Assembly: GCF_040939455.1 (NCBI RefSeq)
Contig: NC_134108.1
Span: forward strand, 15,467,501-15,531,500
Direction of reading: 5' to 3'
Source of the DNA: Microcebus murinus
Taxonomy: Eukaryota > Chordata > Mammalia > Primates > Cheirogaleidae
Length of the DNA stretch: 64,000 nt
Part shown: piece after piece, positions 1-12,080 of the stretch
Position numbering within the stretch: position 1 is the stretch's first letter
Layout of the letters: each line of letters begins with the position of its first letter
The notes under the pieces: generated by a model
Told to the model about the DNA's origin: nothing
The model's input: only the letters and a program-made list of their open reading frames with translations
The model's database searches: none
Translations under genes and position numbers: made by a program

Positions 1-296
1 CCACCGCAGGCGGGCACCTCCCTGCGAGGCCATGTGCTGACCCGTGTGGGCAGAGGACACCTGGGGACATGTCTGGGCACATGTGCTTTCTTGCCAGGCA
101 TAGACCTTCCGCTCCTCCTCCTCAAGCAAGGGAGGGACGGTGGCCTGATCTGGTGCACATGACAACCCAGGAAGGGCAATCCTGGCTTTGCCACCCAGCC
201 CTTCAGAGGGAGTCTCTTCCTGTCACAATGGTGGGGGGCAGTATCTGGGGGTCCGTTTCTTCTCACCCAGCCCTCACCTGCCTTTCTCCTTTACAG

Positions 297-2790
297 AAAC
301 TCATATTTCTTGCAGTAACTTCACCATCACTTTTACCCTCACACTACACCAGCGATGTGTAAGGTTCAACACCACGTGGACTGTGGCAACGTGAAAGTCA
401 AAGCCCTCAGACCCCTGGAAAAGGAAAGAAATGGCACAAAGGCCTGGCAAAAACGGATAGAAACTTGGAGAGACTTGGACGAGTACATCGCACACACAGG
501 GCTTCAGGATCCACTGGAGAATTATACAACCAGTAGTAAGTTTTAAATGGCCCAGGGCATCAGAGCGCAGATACTGGGCAGTTATAGGCACTTGTTGCTT
601 TCATGTTAAGAAACATGGTGGAGGATGGATGCTTGTCTGACCCTATAGGTCCAGGAGAGCAGGGCCAGGAGATAGGAAGGGAACAGGCTAGGGACATGTG
701 ATTTGTCATGACCAAAGCTGATCTCTTTCCCATGGGGACAGATCCTGTCATCCTGAAGGTTACGATACTTTGTTATCGTGAAGCCAATGGACACATCAGT
801 GGACCCTTTCAATCACTCTGTGATGAACTGGTGTCCCAACAAAATGGATTCATGAAAGAAATGTGCACACGGGTTCACAAGGCCGTGAGTGACAGGATGA
901 TGTGGAAGGATGACATGAATGTGGCCACCATCCTGACAGAAGATTCCAAGAGAAAGCCTGAAGACTTATTGATGCTCAATGAAAGTAAATATCTTAGCTC
1001 TCTGAAATTCAGATCTAATTACCCAAGCATGTGAGAAAGAGAGTGTGTGTGTGTGTGAGTATGTGCATTCAAAAATGATCCCCTCATGTTGGGTTTTTCT
1101 TGGGTGGATAATGACATTAGTCTGGTCACCACCCTCCTTTCTCCTCTCACCTCCTGACATCTCTTCCTCACTGCACATACTTTTGGTCCATTTATTGTGA
1201 TTTTCTAAATAGCCTCCAAACTGTGGGCATCATGATGTTTCCAGACTTAGGCCTGACTGTTCCCTCCTGCTAGAACCACTTCTCCTTTCCTCTACCTGCT
1301 CTGTCTGTGGAAATCCTTCAAAACTTCCTCAAATGCCAGCTCCAGACACCCTCCGCTACCCCAACCTCACACATCATCTCCTGTTCTGCCAGGGCAAGAT
1401 GGATGGGTTGTATGGTCACCCAGCTTCCCTCAGAAATGTGGGAGCCCCCAGAGGACAGGGCATGACCCAGTCTCCCCTGCTAGCTCAGGACCTGTCCCAG
1501 CAGCTGCCACACAGCATGGGTACAGAAGTGAGTGTTGCAGGAGGACTTGGGGCAGCAACAGGTAAGGAGGCGGCTCCACAGATTTGGGGCTCGGACCATG
1601 GCTGTCACTCTCCTGTTTCTTTTTCTGCATCACCCACCGAAGCCCCAGGCACAGCCCAAGCCACAGCCAAGGCTACCAGGTCCATCAGCTGCAGCCCCAC
1701 TCTGCTCCTCACCTGGTCCATCCTTCTGGCCATATTGAGTAAGTGCCTGGAGTGACAGGTGGTGTGGGCAGATTTGGGAGGGGAACAGGGCAGTGGTGAG
1801 GTGGGAGGACGGAGAAGGGACTCCCAGAGCACCTTCATCTTGTCCCTTCCACGAGAAGAGAGCAGGGAAACTGGGTCTAATCCCAGAAAGAGGAGATGCA
1901 TTGGCCTTGACACTCCCAATTCCAAAGGCTGAGCATCGAGGCTGCACTCCATGGAACATGGTTGGGAACACAGCAGCTAAGCTGGAAGGTTGAGAGCAGA
2001 GAGTGTCCAGGTCGAGGTTGAGAACAGGCCACTCCCCCCAGACCCTGGGGTTCCGGCTGGGCCCTGAGCAATGTCCCTGACACGCAGCCTCCTGCACACT
2101 CCAGACCCTGAGCCAGCGGATGAGCAGAATTGACTCTGAGGACAGGTGGGCTGAGCTGTGGCTGGAGTCCCAGGTCACAGCTGAGCTGGACCAGGGATAG
2201 ATGGGGACAGTCACATTCAGGGTTGTGGGTGACATTCCCAGGGTGAGGAGAGGCTGAGAGAAGGGGAGAGAAGGATGTTTGCCTGCAGCCCCTCCCGAGG
2301 CCAGGGCGCCATGGAGCCAGGCCCTCCCTCTGGACAGGCCCCGGGGCTGGAGAGCCCATGAGAGGGAGGCACCAAGTGGGGCGTGGACCATCCCTTGGTA
2401 GCCTCAGTCCCCAGTCACAGCATCTGGGCGGTGCCTGCGCTGATCTGCTCTTGTACATAGGGGTGGAGCTGGGTACAGGCTATAGGTACCAGGCATGGGG
2501 GTAGCAGCGGAAAATGTGTCCCTTAATGACAGGTCCCCTCTGACAGGGAGAGTGACTGGGAGGGACGGGGCAGGAAAACTGGCCCAGGGTCTCCTCAGTC
2601 TCCTAAACCATCACTTGTGTCTTTACTGAAGGTGAAGCTGCTCTCTCCAAGCCCCTGTGAGGGCCTGGTTCACACCCACTTCTCTGGCCACCACCTGTCC
2701 GGCACCTGCCGCTGCTGTCCAGACCTCCAGGGGCTCAAGCCTCCGCACATCCAGAGGCCACCAGCGGCCACGATGGAATTGAACATTCCA
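297..2790 (+). pseudogene. ULBP/RAET1-like NKG2D ligand, copy 1 (decayed; exon 1 outside window)
   Basis: This is a relic of an MHC class I-like NKG2D ligand gene, recognised by alignment to the two intact copies downstream. Exon 2 (alpha1) lies at 297-535, exon 3 (alpha2) at about 736-984, exon 4 (hydrophobic tail) at 1628-1738 and exon 5 from 2632. Exon 2 is 239 bp instead of 261, a difference that is not a multiple of three. The expected frame hits TGA at 392-394, while the family-like residues resume in another frame (NGT and NYT glycosylation sites are still visible). The acceptor AG before exon 3 has become GG and the one before exon 4 has become TG. Cryptic AGs lie 6 and 15 nt inside those exons and would keep phase, so partial transcripts are possible. 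The alpha2 second cysteine is a serine. Exon 4 is well preserved. Pseudogene status is inferred from the exon 2 frame break plus the lost acceptors. Confidence 0.8.
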
Positions 2791-3195
2791 CATCTCAGGG
2801 TTTTATTCCCTAGTCATGATCCTGTTACATGTTTCCATAACATATCAGCCAGTTTCTCTCGGTGATAAGAAAGGGAGTTTTTGCACTTGAAGTTCTGACT
2901 GACGGAAAATGAAATGTCGATAACAGGAGCCCTTTTCTCCTCCAGCGTTGGCTGTGGATAGCAGACACAGGCAGTCCCTGTGCTGCAGAGCACTTGACTT
3001 ACATCATTTCATACTAAACAATGGCCCCCACGTTTCCCAATAAGGACAGTTATAATTTAATGACGAAGTTAATAACTTGGAAACTTATTTCTTCAGGGAA
3101 GAAACAGACCTGCACGGGCGTGGTGAGGTATCGTCCCAGCATCTTCACTCTCTGGGCTGGTCTCATTGTCTGTTCCCACACGGTCATTTTCATGG

Positions 3196-3934
3196 TGAGG
3201 ACTGAACTCTGATCTTTTTCTTTTGCTAAAAACTCTTCCCTAAGGAGGCCAGCTGGGTCAGGCTGACAAATGGTAAATTCCTACTAAGCGGCTTTTGTTA
3301 ACCAAATAAAGCAGTGGTTTACTTCCCAACCTGATTCTGGTATGGCACTAACATCACCTAAAAGATAGGAAGCCCCTGTCTTAACTCAAGCATCCTAGCA
3401 GGCGCCTATTGTAAATTTAAAATGTCCTCCTGTCTGGACCTCCCAGAGTGCTCATACCCTTATCTTAAAGTAAGCATATCCTTTCTGGTCTTCTAGATAA
3501 AGTCTAACTCTCTCAGCCAATTGCCAGCCAAAGAATCTTTAAACCCACCTGTAACCTGTAAGCCCCCCGCTTCGAGATGTCCCACCTTTTTGGGCCAAAC
3601 CAATGTATGCCTCTCATGTATTGATTTGGGACTTTGCCTGTAACCCCTGTCTCTCTGAAAATGTATAAAACTGAACTGTAACCCAGCCAGAGCGAGTCCA
3701 CTTGCCCAAGGTCTCTTGGCAGTGGCTCCGGGTCATGGTCCTCAAATTTGGCTCAAAATAAATCTCTTTAAAATTATTTGACAGACATGATGGAGACTCA
3801 GACTTTTGGGGGGAGGGGAGGAAATGGGCATTTATTGAAATCTTAAAATCTGTACCCCCATAATATGCCGAAATAAAAAAAAAAGTCAACAAAAAAAAAA
3901 TTATTTGACAGAGTTTGGCTTTTTTCCGTGGACA
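3196..3934 (+). mobile_element. Solo LTR with 4-bp target duplication, interrupted by an L1 3' end
   Basis: The element starts TGAGGACTG and ends GGACA. It is flanked by direct repeats ATGG (3192-3195 and 3935-3938). It contains a TATAAAA-type promoter (near 3664) and AATAAA (near 3758), as in a U3-R-U5 LTR. The same LTR sits at 51638-52338 with a different target duplication (AAGC), so these are two independent insertions. A 4-bp duplication is typical of class I (gamma-like) ERVs. I could not assign a named family. An antisense relative lies upstream of copies 2, 3 and 4. Confidence 0.75.
3785..3896 (+). mobile_element. 5'-truncated LINE-1 3' end with poly(A)
   Basis: About 110 bp match the 3' end of the full-length L1 seen antisense at about 36030-36140, including the GGGGGGAGGGG tract and the 'CCCCATAATATGCCG' stretch, and end in an A-rich tail. 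The flanking direct repeat AAAATTATTTGACAG (3770-3784 and 3897-3911) is a classic L1 target duplication and lies inside the solo LTR. Confidence 0.85.
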
Positions 3935-4192
3935 ATGGTAACCTTTTATTCTGTCGTGTGAGTCTGTGTTTGCCTTTATGACCTGGTCTCCAGAGCAAAC
4001 ATCCCCTTCGAGTCCAGGTGAGCCTGTGGTGAAGACAAAGGTAATTACAATAGAAACGAAAGAAATAATTAAGCCATCATTCACTAGGAAAGCATTGGAC
4101 TTCAGTCACTCGACTGAAAAATCTTTTTTGAAAGATTTTTCATTGCTGCTTCAACATGAATACGGCCATCCCCATATAGCCATCTGATGTTT

Positions 4193-4355
4193 GACGGCGG
4201 CGGCGGCAACAGGGCCAGAGCTTTCCCGGCTCCTCAGAGGGCCAGAAGGGCGCGGGGCTCGCTCCCTTGCCGCGCCGCCGCCCCGCTGCCTCCTGCAGCC
4301 GCTGCAGCCAGTGGGGACTGCGACCACGAGGACCGGAGCAGGCGAAGGCCACCTT
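4193..4355. other. CpG-rich segment of unknown origin
   Basis: A short, very GC-rich block with GGC repeats and many CpGs stands out sharply from its AT-rich surroundings. It resembles a 5' UTR or CpG-island fragment, perhaps carried in by retrotransposition. No convincing coding frame or gene match was recognised. Confidence 0.4.
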
Positions 4356-4359
4356 GTGG

Positions 4360-4640
4360 AGTTTCAAGAGTTCTTTATATATTGGGGGTGCATGTCCTCT
4401 ATCAGATATACGTTCTGCAAATGTTTTCTCCCCACCTGAGCTGCTTCTTTCATCCTCTTAGTTTCAGAGGATGAAAACTTTTGCAAAGCCAAATATTTTT
4501 ATTTTAATGAAATCTAACAGCACTTTTTTCAGGATTAATTTTTTCTTCCTGTGTCTAAAACCTCCTTGCCAAAGCTGGGATCTCCTAGATTTTCTCTATG
4601 TCATCTTCTAGAGGATTGATAGCTTTGCATTTTTCATTCA
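4360..4640 (-). repeat. Antisense L1 ORF2 3' fragment, split by ERV1
   Basis: The '...TTCTTTATATATTGGG...' to 'TTTTCTCCCCA' stretch parallels the antisense L1 ORF2 sequence at about 36900-36970. The fragment appears to resume after ERV1 at about 12694-12740 ('GTGTAGGATCCATTTC'), so the provirus landed inside it. Confidence 0.5.
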
Positions 4641-4973
4641 TGTCCAGAGACGCAGCTCCTGATGGCTGCCACAACCTCACATAGCCAGCCTCAGATGGAT
4701 GCCTGGTCATGATCGGGAGACAGAAAGTGCATACTTTCTGTTCCTCCGACATGACGTGGCCCCCAGAACCTTTACTGCCTTCCTTATACGGTTTTCCTTT
4801 GCCTCTCAGAGAAACCCACCCAGCTACTGGCATATAAGTCTGCACTCTGTTCCTAATAAACGAGACGTGATCAGACTCCTGTCTTGTCTCCGTTTCTTGT
4901 GTCTTATGCCTTTCCCAGGTCCCACTCCCTCCTCCGAGGACCCCACTAATAACTGGTCCTGCGGGTCGGGACA
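4641..4973 (+). repeat. ERV1 5' LTR
   Basis: A 333-bp LTR starting TGTCC and ending GGGACA, paired with 12361-12693. An ATATAAG box lies at about 4831 and an AATAAA polyadenylation signal at about 4855, in the expected U3-R layout. Confidence 0.93.
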
Positions 4974-4975
4974 AG

Positions 4976-4993
4976 TGGCGCCCATGGTGGGGC
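4976..4993 (+). promoter_or_regulatory. ERV1 primer-binding site (tRNA-Lys1,2 type)
   Basis: TGGCGCCCATGGTGGGGC lies two bases after the 5' LTR. It matches the complement of the tRNA-Lys1,2 3' end at 16 of 18 positions, the usual primer for betaretroviruses of the MMTV/type-D kind. Confidence 0.8.
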
Positions 4994-5123
4994 TCAGATA
5001 GGAGGGATGCAGTGAGGACACGGACGCGTGGCACTGAAACTCGTAGGGACCGAGCAGCTTAAAGTGAAAGTGCCTTCCACCACCGCGGGAGCCTGCCGCG
5101 CTGGAGTAAAAGGTGGGCGAAAA

Positions 5124-7099
5124 ATGGGTCAAGAACTTAGCCAACATCAATTGTATGTAACACAATTGAAGGAAGCCTTAAAGACACGAGGAGTAAAGGT
5201 TGCAAAGGCAGATTTGTTTAGATTCTTTGATTTTATAGAGGATGTGTGCCCCTGGTTTCCCCGAGAAGGCACCATAGATTAAAAAAGATGGGCGCGAGTA
5301 GGAGACGCCCTCCAAGATTTTTATAGTACATTCGGGCCAGAAAAGGTCCCAGTTACCACATTCTCTTACTGGAATTTGATCAGAGATCTTTTAGACCAGA
5401 GACATTGTCCTAATGTCATGGCCGCAGTCGCTCAAACCGAGGAGATTTTGCAAGCCGGATCCAGGGCAAATTCCAATGTAGACATTACAGAGCCCTCCCC
5501 TAAGGAAGTAGATCTTAGATCCTTGGAGAGAGATAGTGAGGAGAGTGACAAAATTCAAAGAGTTGCCAGCTCCTTGGGCGGTGTGGATTCGGCAAAGGAG
5601 AGCACCGAGCTAAAGCTATACCCCGAGCTTGGGGCTGCCAAAGATCAGAGCAAAGACCCGGACCCTGCCGAGGTGGATTGGGATGATTTAGAAGAGGAAG
5701 CGGTTCAAATTAATGACCCTGACTGGCCGCCTCCCTATCATACGGCCTCGGCGCCTCTTGCAATGGCTGCAGTAGATCCGCAAGAGGATTTAAAAGAAAA
5801 GATAGCACAGCTGGAGGAGCAAATTAAACTAGAAGAATTGCATCAGTCCCTAATCGCCCGGCTTCAGAAGCTCCGCACAGGAAACGAGAGGGTCCCAGAT
5901 GCTAGCTCCCCCCCCCCATAAGCCCCATCTGCCGCGGCAGCCAGGGACATCATGTCCCATTAGAGCAATTCTGCGGCAACAAAAGGGAATCAGGCATTCC
6001 CACTGAGGCTTTCCCGGTAACAGAAACCACCAACCAACAAGGACAGGCATGGAGACATCATACCGGATTTGAGTTTCCCTTCATTAAAGAGTTAAAAATG
6101 GCTGTTTCTCAGTATGGGGCTACCGCTCCCTATACCCTTGCTAGAGTAGAGTCTGCAGCCGAGAACTGGCTCACTCCTGAAGATTGGAACAATATGGTGA
6201 AGGCTGTTTTGAGCAGTGGTGATCACCTAATTTGGAAGTCTGAATACTTTGATAATTGTAAGGAAACCGCCAGGCGTAACCACCAGGTGGGTAATAATTG
6301 GGACTTGCATATGCTCACTGGGTCAGGTCAATATGCCAATCCTGACCTCCAAATACGATATGAACCCCGGGTATATGCTCAAATACGAGTTGCTGCCTGT
6401 AAAGCTTGGAGAAAGCTGCCCCGTAAAGGGGGATCTAGGTTCCTTCCTCACGGGGTTAAGCAGGGGCCAGATGAGCCTTTTGCAGACTTCATGCACAGAC
6501 TTATGACCCCCGCAGGTAGCATCTTTGGCAGCCCTGAGGCAGGAGTAGATTATGTCAAGCAGCTGGCTTATGAAAATGCAAACGCGGCGTGCCAGGCCGC
6601 CATTCCACCCTATTGTAAGAAGACAGACCTAACCGGTTACATCCGCCTGTGCTCTGATATCGGGCCCTCATGCCAACAGAGCCTAGCTATGGCGGCTGCC
6701 CTCAATGGACAAACAGTGAAGGAATTTTTGGGAAACAGAAGGGCCTCCAGTAAGGCCTGGTTCAAGTGTGGTCAGGCAGGCCACTTTGCCAGAGATTGCA
6801 AAGGGCCCTCCACCCAGTCATCTAATAACAAGGGTATAAATAAAAACATCGGCATATGCCCAAGATGCAGGAAAGGTAGACATCTGGCCAGTGAATGCAA
6901 GTCCAAGACCGATGTTGATGGCAACCCCTTGCCTCCACGGTCAGGAAACGGGGGGAGGGGCCAGCCTCAGGCCCCAAAACAAGTTTATGGGGCAATCAAT
7001 TTTGTGCCAGAGAACAGTGGCAATCCATTTCAGACCTCATCCGAACTACACCAGGAAGCGCAGGACTGGACCTCTGTGCTTCCACCTACACGGTCCTGA
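5124..7099 (+). pseudogene. gag: ERV1 gag (broken)
   Basis: This encodes the remains of the matrix-capsid-nucleocapsid polyprotein. The start at 5124 is chosen because it gives an MGQ N-terminus, a retroviral myristoylation-type start. An in-frame TAA interrupts the matrix region at 5280-5282. Reading continues in the same frame to 5921, and after a C-run near 5910 the frame changes, with capsid and nucleocapsid at 6098-7099. The capsid major homology region (around 6455-6530) and two zinc knuckles are visible. The first knuckle has lost its first cysteine (W in place of C), which would impair RNA binding. A decayed slippery-like heptamer AGGAAAC (6943-6949) lies where gag-pro frameshifting would occur. 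Confidence 0.88.
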
Positions 7100-7860
7100 C
7101 ACCAGAAATGGGTGCTCAAGCCTTGAGCACAGGAGTGTATGGGCCCCTACCCCGCGAGACCTTTGGGCTTCTCTTGGGAAGAAGCAGTACTAGCATGAAA
7201 GGCCTCCAGGTTTATCCAGGGGTCATTGATAATGATTACACAGGAGAAATAAAAATTATGACCAAGGCAGTTGATGGCATCATCACTGTGACTCAGGGAG
7301 AAAGGATAGCTCAACTACTGCTGCTACCCCTGGTGCAGACAAATAATGCCAGCCATCCAGTAACCCGGGGGCCTGGCGGATTCGGCTCCTCAAATGCATA
7401 TTGGGTGTAGGCTATCTCCACCCACAAACCTACCCTTGAGTTGTGGTTAGATGACAAAAAATTTGAAGGACTCATTGATACAGGAGCCGATGTTACTATC
7501 ATAAAAGAAGAAGATTGGCCCCCTCAGTGGCCCACCTTAGATACATTAACTAACGTCAAAGGAATAGGGCAAAGTCAAAATCCCCAGCAGAGCTCTAAAT
7601 ACCTTACTTGGAGAGACAAGGAAGGTAACACTGGCTTCATCAAGCCTTTTATTGTTCCCCATCTTCCTGTCAACCTATGGGGGAGAGACCTGCTCTCGCA
7701 AATGGGAATGATAATGTACAGTCCCAATGATATAGTTACTTCCCAAATGTTAGCCCAAGGATATAGCCCAGGAAAAGGGCTTGGGAAACTTGAAAATGGC
7801 ATTATAGAGCCTATCCAGGCCGCAGGACAAGTATATAGAAAGGGCCTAGGAAATTTTTAA
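7050..7860 (+). pseudogene. pro: ERV1 dUTPase-protease (pro), one stop
   Basis: The frame is -1 to gag, as expected for betaretroviruses. An AGLDL dUTPase motif near 7054-7080, a later Pro-Gly-Val-Ile-Asp motif and a terminal GGFGSS motif mark the dUTPase. A TAG at 7408-7410 separates it from the protease, whose catalytic DTG triad and downstream WGRDLL are intact. A G-patch ([10 protein letters not shown]) follows at about 7770-7800, typical of betaretroviral proteases. Apart from the one stop the frame is open to 7860. Confidence 0.85.
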
Positions 7861-7869
7861 TGGTGCCTG

Positions 7870-10190
7870 CACCCTAGCACTGTGCTGACCCTTTTTCCTG
7901 GAAGACCGATGAGCTGGTCTGGGTTGATCAATGGCCTCTCACTTCTGACAAACTTGCTGCTGCCAACATGTTAGTGCAGGAACAGCTAGATGCAGGGCAT
8001 ATTGTAGAGAGCACTTCCCCTTAGAATACACCTATTTTTGTAATCAAAAAGAAATCTGGTAAATGGAGGCTGCTGCAAGACCTTCGAGCCGTAAACACTA
8101 CCATGGTACTCATGGGTGCACTACAACCAGGATTGCCTACTCCGGTAGCCATTCCACAGGGTTATTTTAAAATAGTCATAGATCTCAAAGATTGTTTTTT
8201 CACCATTCCTCTGCACCCCACCGATCAAAAGAGATTTGCCTTTAGTATTCCATCCACAAATTTTAAGGAGCCTATGAAAAGGTACCAGTGGAGAGTCTTG
8301 CCGCAGGGCATGCCTAATAGCCCTACGCTGTGCCAGAGATATGTTGCCACAGCAATTCAGTTTGTACGATTGCCCTGGGAAGAAATGTACATCATACACT
8401 ATATGGATGACATTCTTATAGCCGGACGTTCAGGAGAGTCAACACTCTCTTGTTTCGCCCATCTTAAAAAGGCTTTAGAGCAGGCAGGGCTGCAAATTGC
8501 CCCAGAAAAGGTTCAGCTACACGACCCCCATACATATTTAGGTTTCCAGATTAATGGCCCAAAAATTGTTAATCAGAATGCCACTATTCGATGTGACCAG
8601 TTAAAAACCCTGAACGACTTCCAGAAGCTCCTTGGAGATATCAATTGGCTTAGACCTTACTTAAAACTAACCACAGGAGAGTTGAGACCCCTATTTGACA
8701 TCCTGCGGGGTGACGCTAACCCTCGCTCCCCCCCCCCAAGCCTAACACCTGAAGCCCTAACAGCGCTTCAAAAGGTAGAAATGGCTATTGGTGAGCAGTT
8801 TGTTACGCACATAGATTATTCTAAACCGCTCACCTTTATTATCTTTAATACAGCAGTAACACCTACAGGCCTGTTTTGGCAACATAAGCCTCTTATGTGG
8901 GTTCATTTGCCTTCCTCGCCAAAGGTGATATTTCCTTACTATGAAGCAGTGGCTGACCTTCTCATCTTAGGAAGGGAAGACAGCTGGAAGTATTTTGGAA
9001 TTGAACCCTCAAAAATTATACAGCCCTACTCCAAATCCCAGATACAATGGCTGCTTCAATGTACAGACACGTGGCCCGTAGCTTGCACCTCCTACTTAGG
9101 AGAATTAGACAATCATTATCCAGCAGATAAGCTTATACAATTTTGCAGACTCCATGCCTTTGTTTTCCCTCATATCATCCAAACGGAACTGCTAAAAGAT
9201 GCTATGTTGGTATTTACTGATGGGTCCTCCTCTGGCGTAGCCGCCTATACTTTTAATAACACCACAATAAAATTTCACACATTCCAATCCTCCACCCAGT
9301 TAGTGGAGTTGCAACCCGTCATTGCAGTCTTATCTGCCTTCCCCAAACAACCTTTAAATATATTCACTGACAGTGCCTACCAGGCTCATTCCATTCCCCT
9401 CTCAGAGACAGCTGCTCAAATTAAACAGCTGTCTGACACTGCCAGGCTTTGCCTTCAATGCCAGCGGCTCATACGGTCCCACATTACACCATTCTGTCTA
9501 GGACATATTAGGGCCCATTCTGGCTTGCCAGGACCCGTAGCAGAGGGAAATGCCAAAACAGATGCAGCTACATGAACCATTGCCCTGACGCATTCAGACA
9601 ATGTCACGCGGGCACAGGCAGCCCATTCATTACATCATCTTAATGCCCAGTCTCTATGCCTCCTATACAGCATTTCTAGAGAACAAGCTAGAACCACTGT
9701 AACCCAATGCCCTACGTGTGTTACCCAGCTACCTGTTCCTCATTTGGGGGTCAACCGTCGTGGCCTCATCCCCAATCAAGTTTGGCAAATGGACGTAACC
9801 CATTATCCAGAATTTGTCAAATTAAAGTACATACATGTTTGCATAGACACATTTAGTGGTTTCTTACTTGCCTCCCTCCAATCTGGTGAGGCAACCAAAC
9901 ATGTTATAGCTCATCTCTTATATTGCTTCTCCATTCTTGGAAGTCCCAAAACAAATAAAAACAAACCATGGCCCTGGTTACACATCACGAGCCTTTAGCC
10001 AGTTCTGTGCTCACCTCAACATTACCCATGTTACCGGCATCCCATATAATCCTCAAGGTCAAGGGATGGTAGAATGGGCTCACTTATCAATTAAAAACTC
10101 TCTTCAAAAAATAAAAAAGGGGCATGGTACCCCACCACAGGATCACCAAGAAACTCCAGCAATCATACCCTATTTATTTAAAAATTTTTA
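7870..10190 (+). pseudogene. pol: ERV1 pol (reverse transcriptase, RNase H, integrase), broken
   Basis: The reverse transcriptase catalytic YMDD is present at about 8400-8411. RNase H (TDGS, then TDSA) lies near 9220-9375 and integrase near 9780-10110. Damage includes TAG at 8022-8024 early in RT, TGA at 9573-9575 at the RNase H end (a CpG-type change), and a frameshift near 9950 inside the integrase core. Just after that shift the second catalytic aspartate is asparagine. The long open stretch 8103-9575 (490 codons) shows that decay is moderate. The frame is again -1 to pro. Confidence 0.9.
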
Positions 10191-10338
10191 AGCCTGGATT
10201 CCAACGGGAAAAGCACAGCAGACCGCTTTTGGCACCCCGAAACCAGCACCAAGGTCGCGCTGGTAAGATGGAAGGACCCCCTAGATAATTCCTGGCACGG
10301 GCCAGATCCGGTTCTAATTTGGGGACGAGGATCGGTGT

Positions 10339-12080
10339 GTGTCTTCTCTCGAGACTATGATGCTGCCAGATGGCTTCCTGAAAGGCTTGTCCGACACAAG
10401 GATAATGCTGACCCCGCCAGAGACACATGTGTCCCTGAGCAACGTTCCCCTTCATCTCCACAGGACGAAATTACACACATCCCTCTTCATTGCCCTCCTG
10501 GGACAACTGATACCGACGGCTCGCTGCGGCTTCGGAGACCCAGCAAAGGCAAGTGAGTTATTGGCAAAGAGAATGGGGAACCCATGTGCTTGCCGAGGGG
10601 GGACAAAAAATGCCCACCTTATCTCAGGGCACACGGCACAGGTAAGGTGCGCTAGTGGTGTTGTTGCCTACCAGGTATACTCGAGTCCCATAGCCTCATG
10701 GGTGTGTCACCAGGCTCCATCCCCCTCCGTGCCTCAGACAGACACAAGACTTCATGCCCTTTGCTCGCCTTTCGATACTACTGTGCAGAGCACTTGTTAT
10801 GAGACCTATACGACCTGCACCTCGGGTAATAAAACCTACTTTACAGCCCGACTCACCTCCTCAGCACCTGTTGTGGCAGTGGAAGGAACACCGTCTACAT
10901 GTGGGGGCAGTCCCGGCCAGATGAACTGTTGGAACATAGTTGCTCCGCCCCACGTTTCAGGTGCCGGTGGCCCGCAAGATCAGGTCAGGGAACTCTTAGT
11001 GCAACGCAGATTAGAGGACATCCTTAATAAATTATATCCCAGACTAACTTACCACCCCCTTGCCCGACCAGAGTCAAGGAGAGGTTCAGAACCTGACCTT
11101 TGTACCTGGAGTCTCCTTGAGGCCACCCATGCTCTACTCAATGTCACCAACCCACATACAGCCCAAGACGGTTGTGCATAACACTTGGAACACCCATGCT
11201 GACAGTAGTCCCTCTAGAAACCCTTAACTACACTGTTGCCATAAATTCCTGCTCGATCAGTACAGCCTGTTGGCTTTAAACAAAGCAAATGTCTTTTATC
11301 ACCTATTACTAATCATTCTTCGGAGATCCACATTGGGAACGTCACATTCACTCATTGCAGCAACTATACCCAAGCACCCCAAGACCCTTTGTGTGCATCC
11401 CCAGACTCTGTGTTTGTGTGTGGTGCCAATATGGCTCACAGCTATCTCACCGCCAATTGGACTGGGTCTTGTGTTATGGCAATTCTCTGCCCAGATATTG
11501 TTATCATCAATGGGACGCAACCTATCCCGGTCCCAACATTTGAATACCTTCCCGCTCACCATTAAAGAGCTGTTCAAATGATCCCTCTATTAGTCACTCT
11601 GGGCATTACTGCAGCCATGGGTACTGGAACGGCAGCTTTAAGTCATTCAATTACGCAGTATACCCACTTATCCCGCCAACTCATTTTTACCTATAGATGC
11701 TATCAGAGACCATGCAGGTTCTCCAGGACCAAATAGGTTCCCTGGCAGAGGTCCTGTTACAAAATCGCAGACGCTTAGACTTGCTAAGTGCCAAACAGGG
11801 AGGCATCTGCTTAGCCCTGCAGGAACGCTGCTGCTTTTACGCTAAGAAGCCCATGATCCTAAGGACCAAGATCAGGGACCTGCAAGAGGATCTTGAAAAA
11901 ATGGCGGCGAGAGCTGTCAGCAAACCCGCTATGGACTAGCTGGAAAGGACTCCTTCCCTACCTTTTACCCCTCTTAGGCCCTTTGCTTGGTTTTCTTTTA
12001 ATCCTTTCCATAGGGCCTGTAGTTTTTTTAAAAAATCATGACCTTTCTCAGACAACAAATACAAGCCATTCAGGCTAAGC
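10339..12080 (+). pseudogene. env: ERV1 env, gamma/type-D-like, broken
   Basis: The surface subunit is open from 10339 to 11181 (280 codons) with many cysteines, including a CSPFDTTVQSTC cluster. Frameshifts follow. A glycine/alanine-rich fusion peptide is visible at about 11595-11650. The transmembrane subunit has an immunosuppressive-type region, a CX6CC motif (about 11805-11835) and a membrane anchor (11950-12030). A CX6CC subunit is gamma/type-D-like, not MMTV-like, and contrasts with the beta-type gag-pol. Several frame breaks make it non-functional. Confidence 0.85.

Noticed and set aside
1630..2458. Long overlapping open frames on the minus strand of ULBP copy 1 intron 4 (also 22686-23171 and 58733-59269)
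   Set aside because: They are GC-rich antisense shadows of intron sequence, differ by frameshifts between copies and have no recognisable domain.
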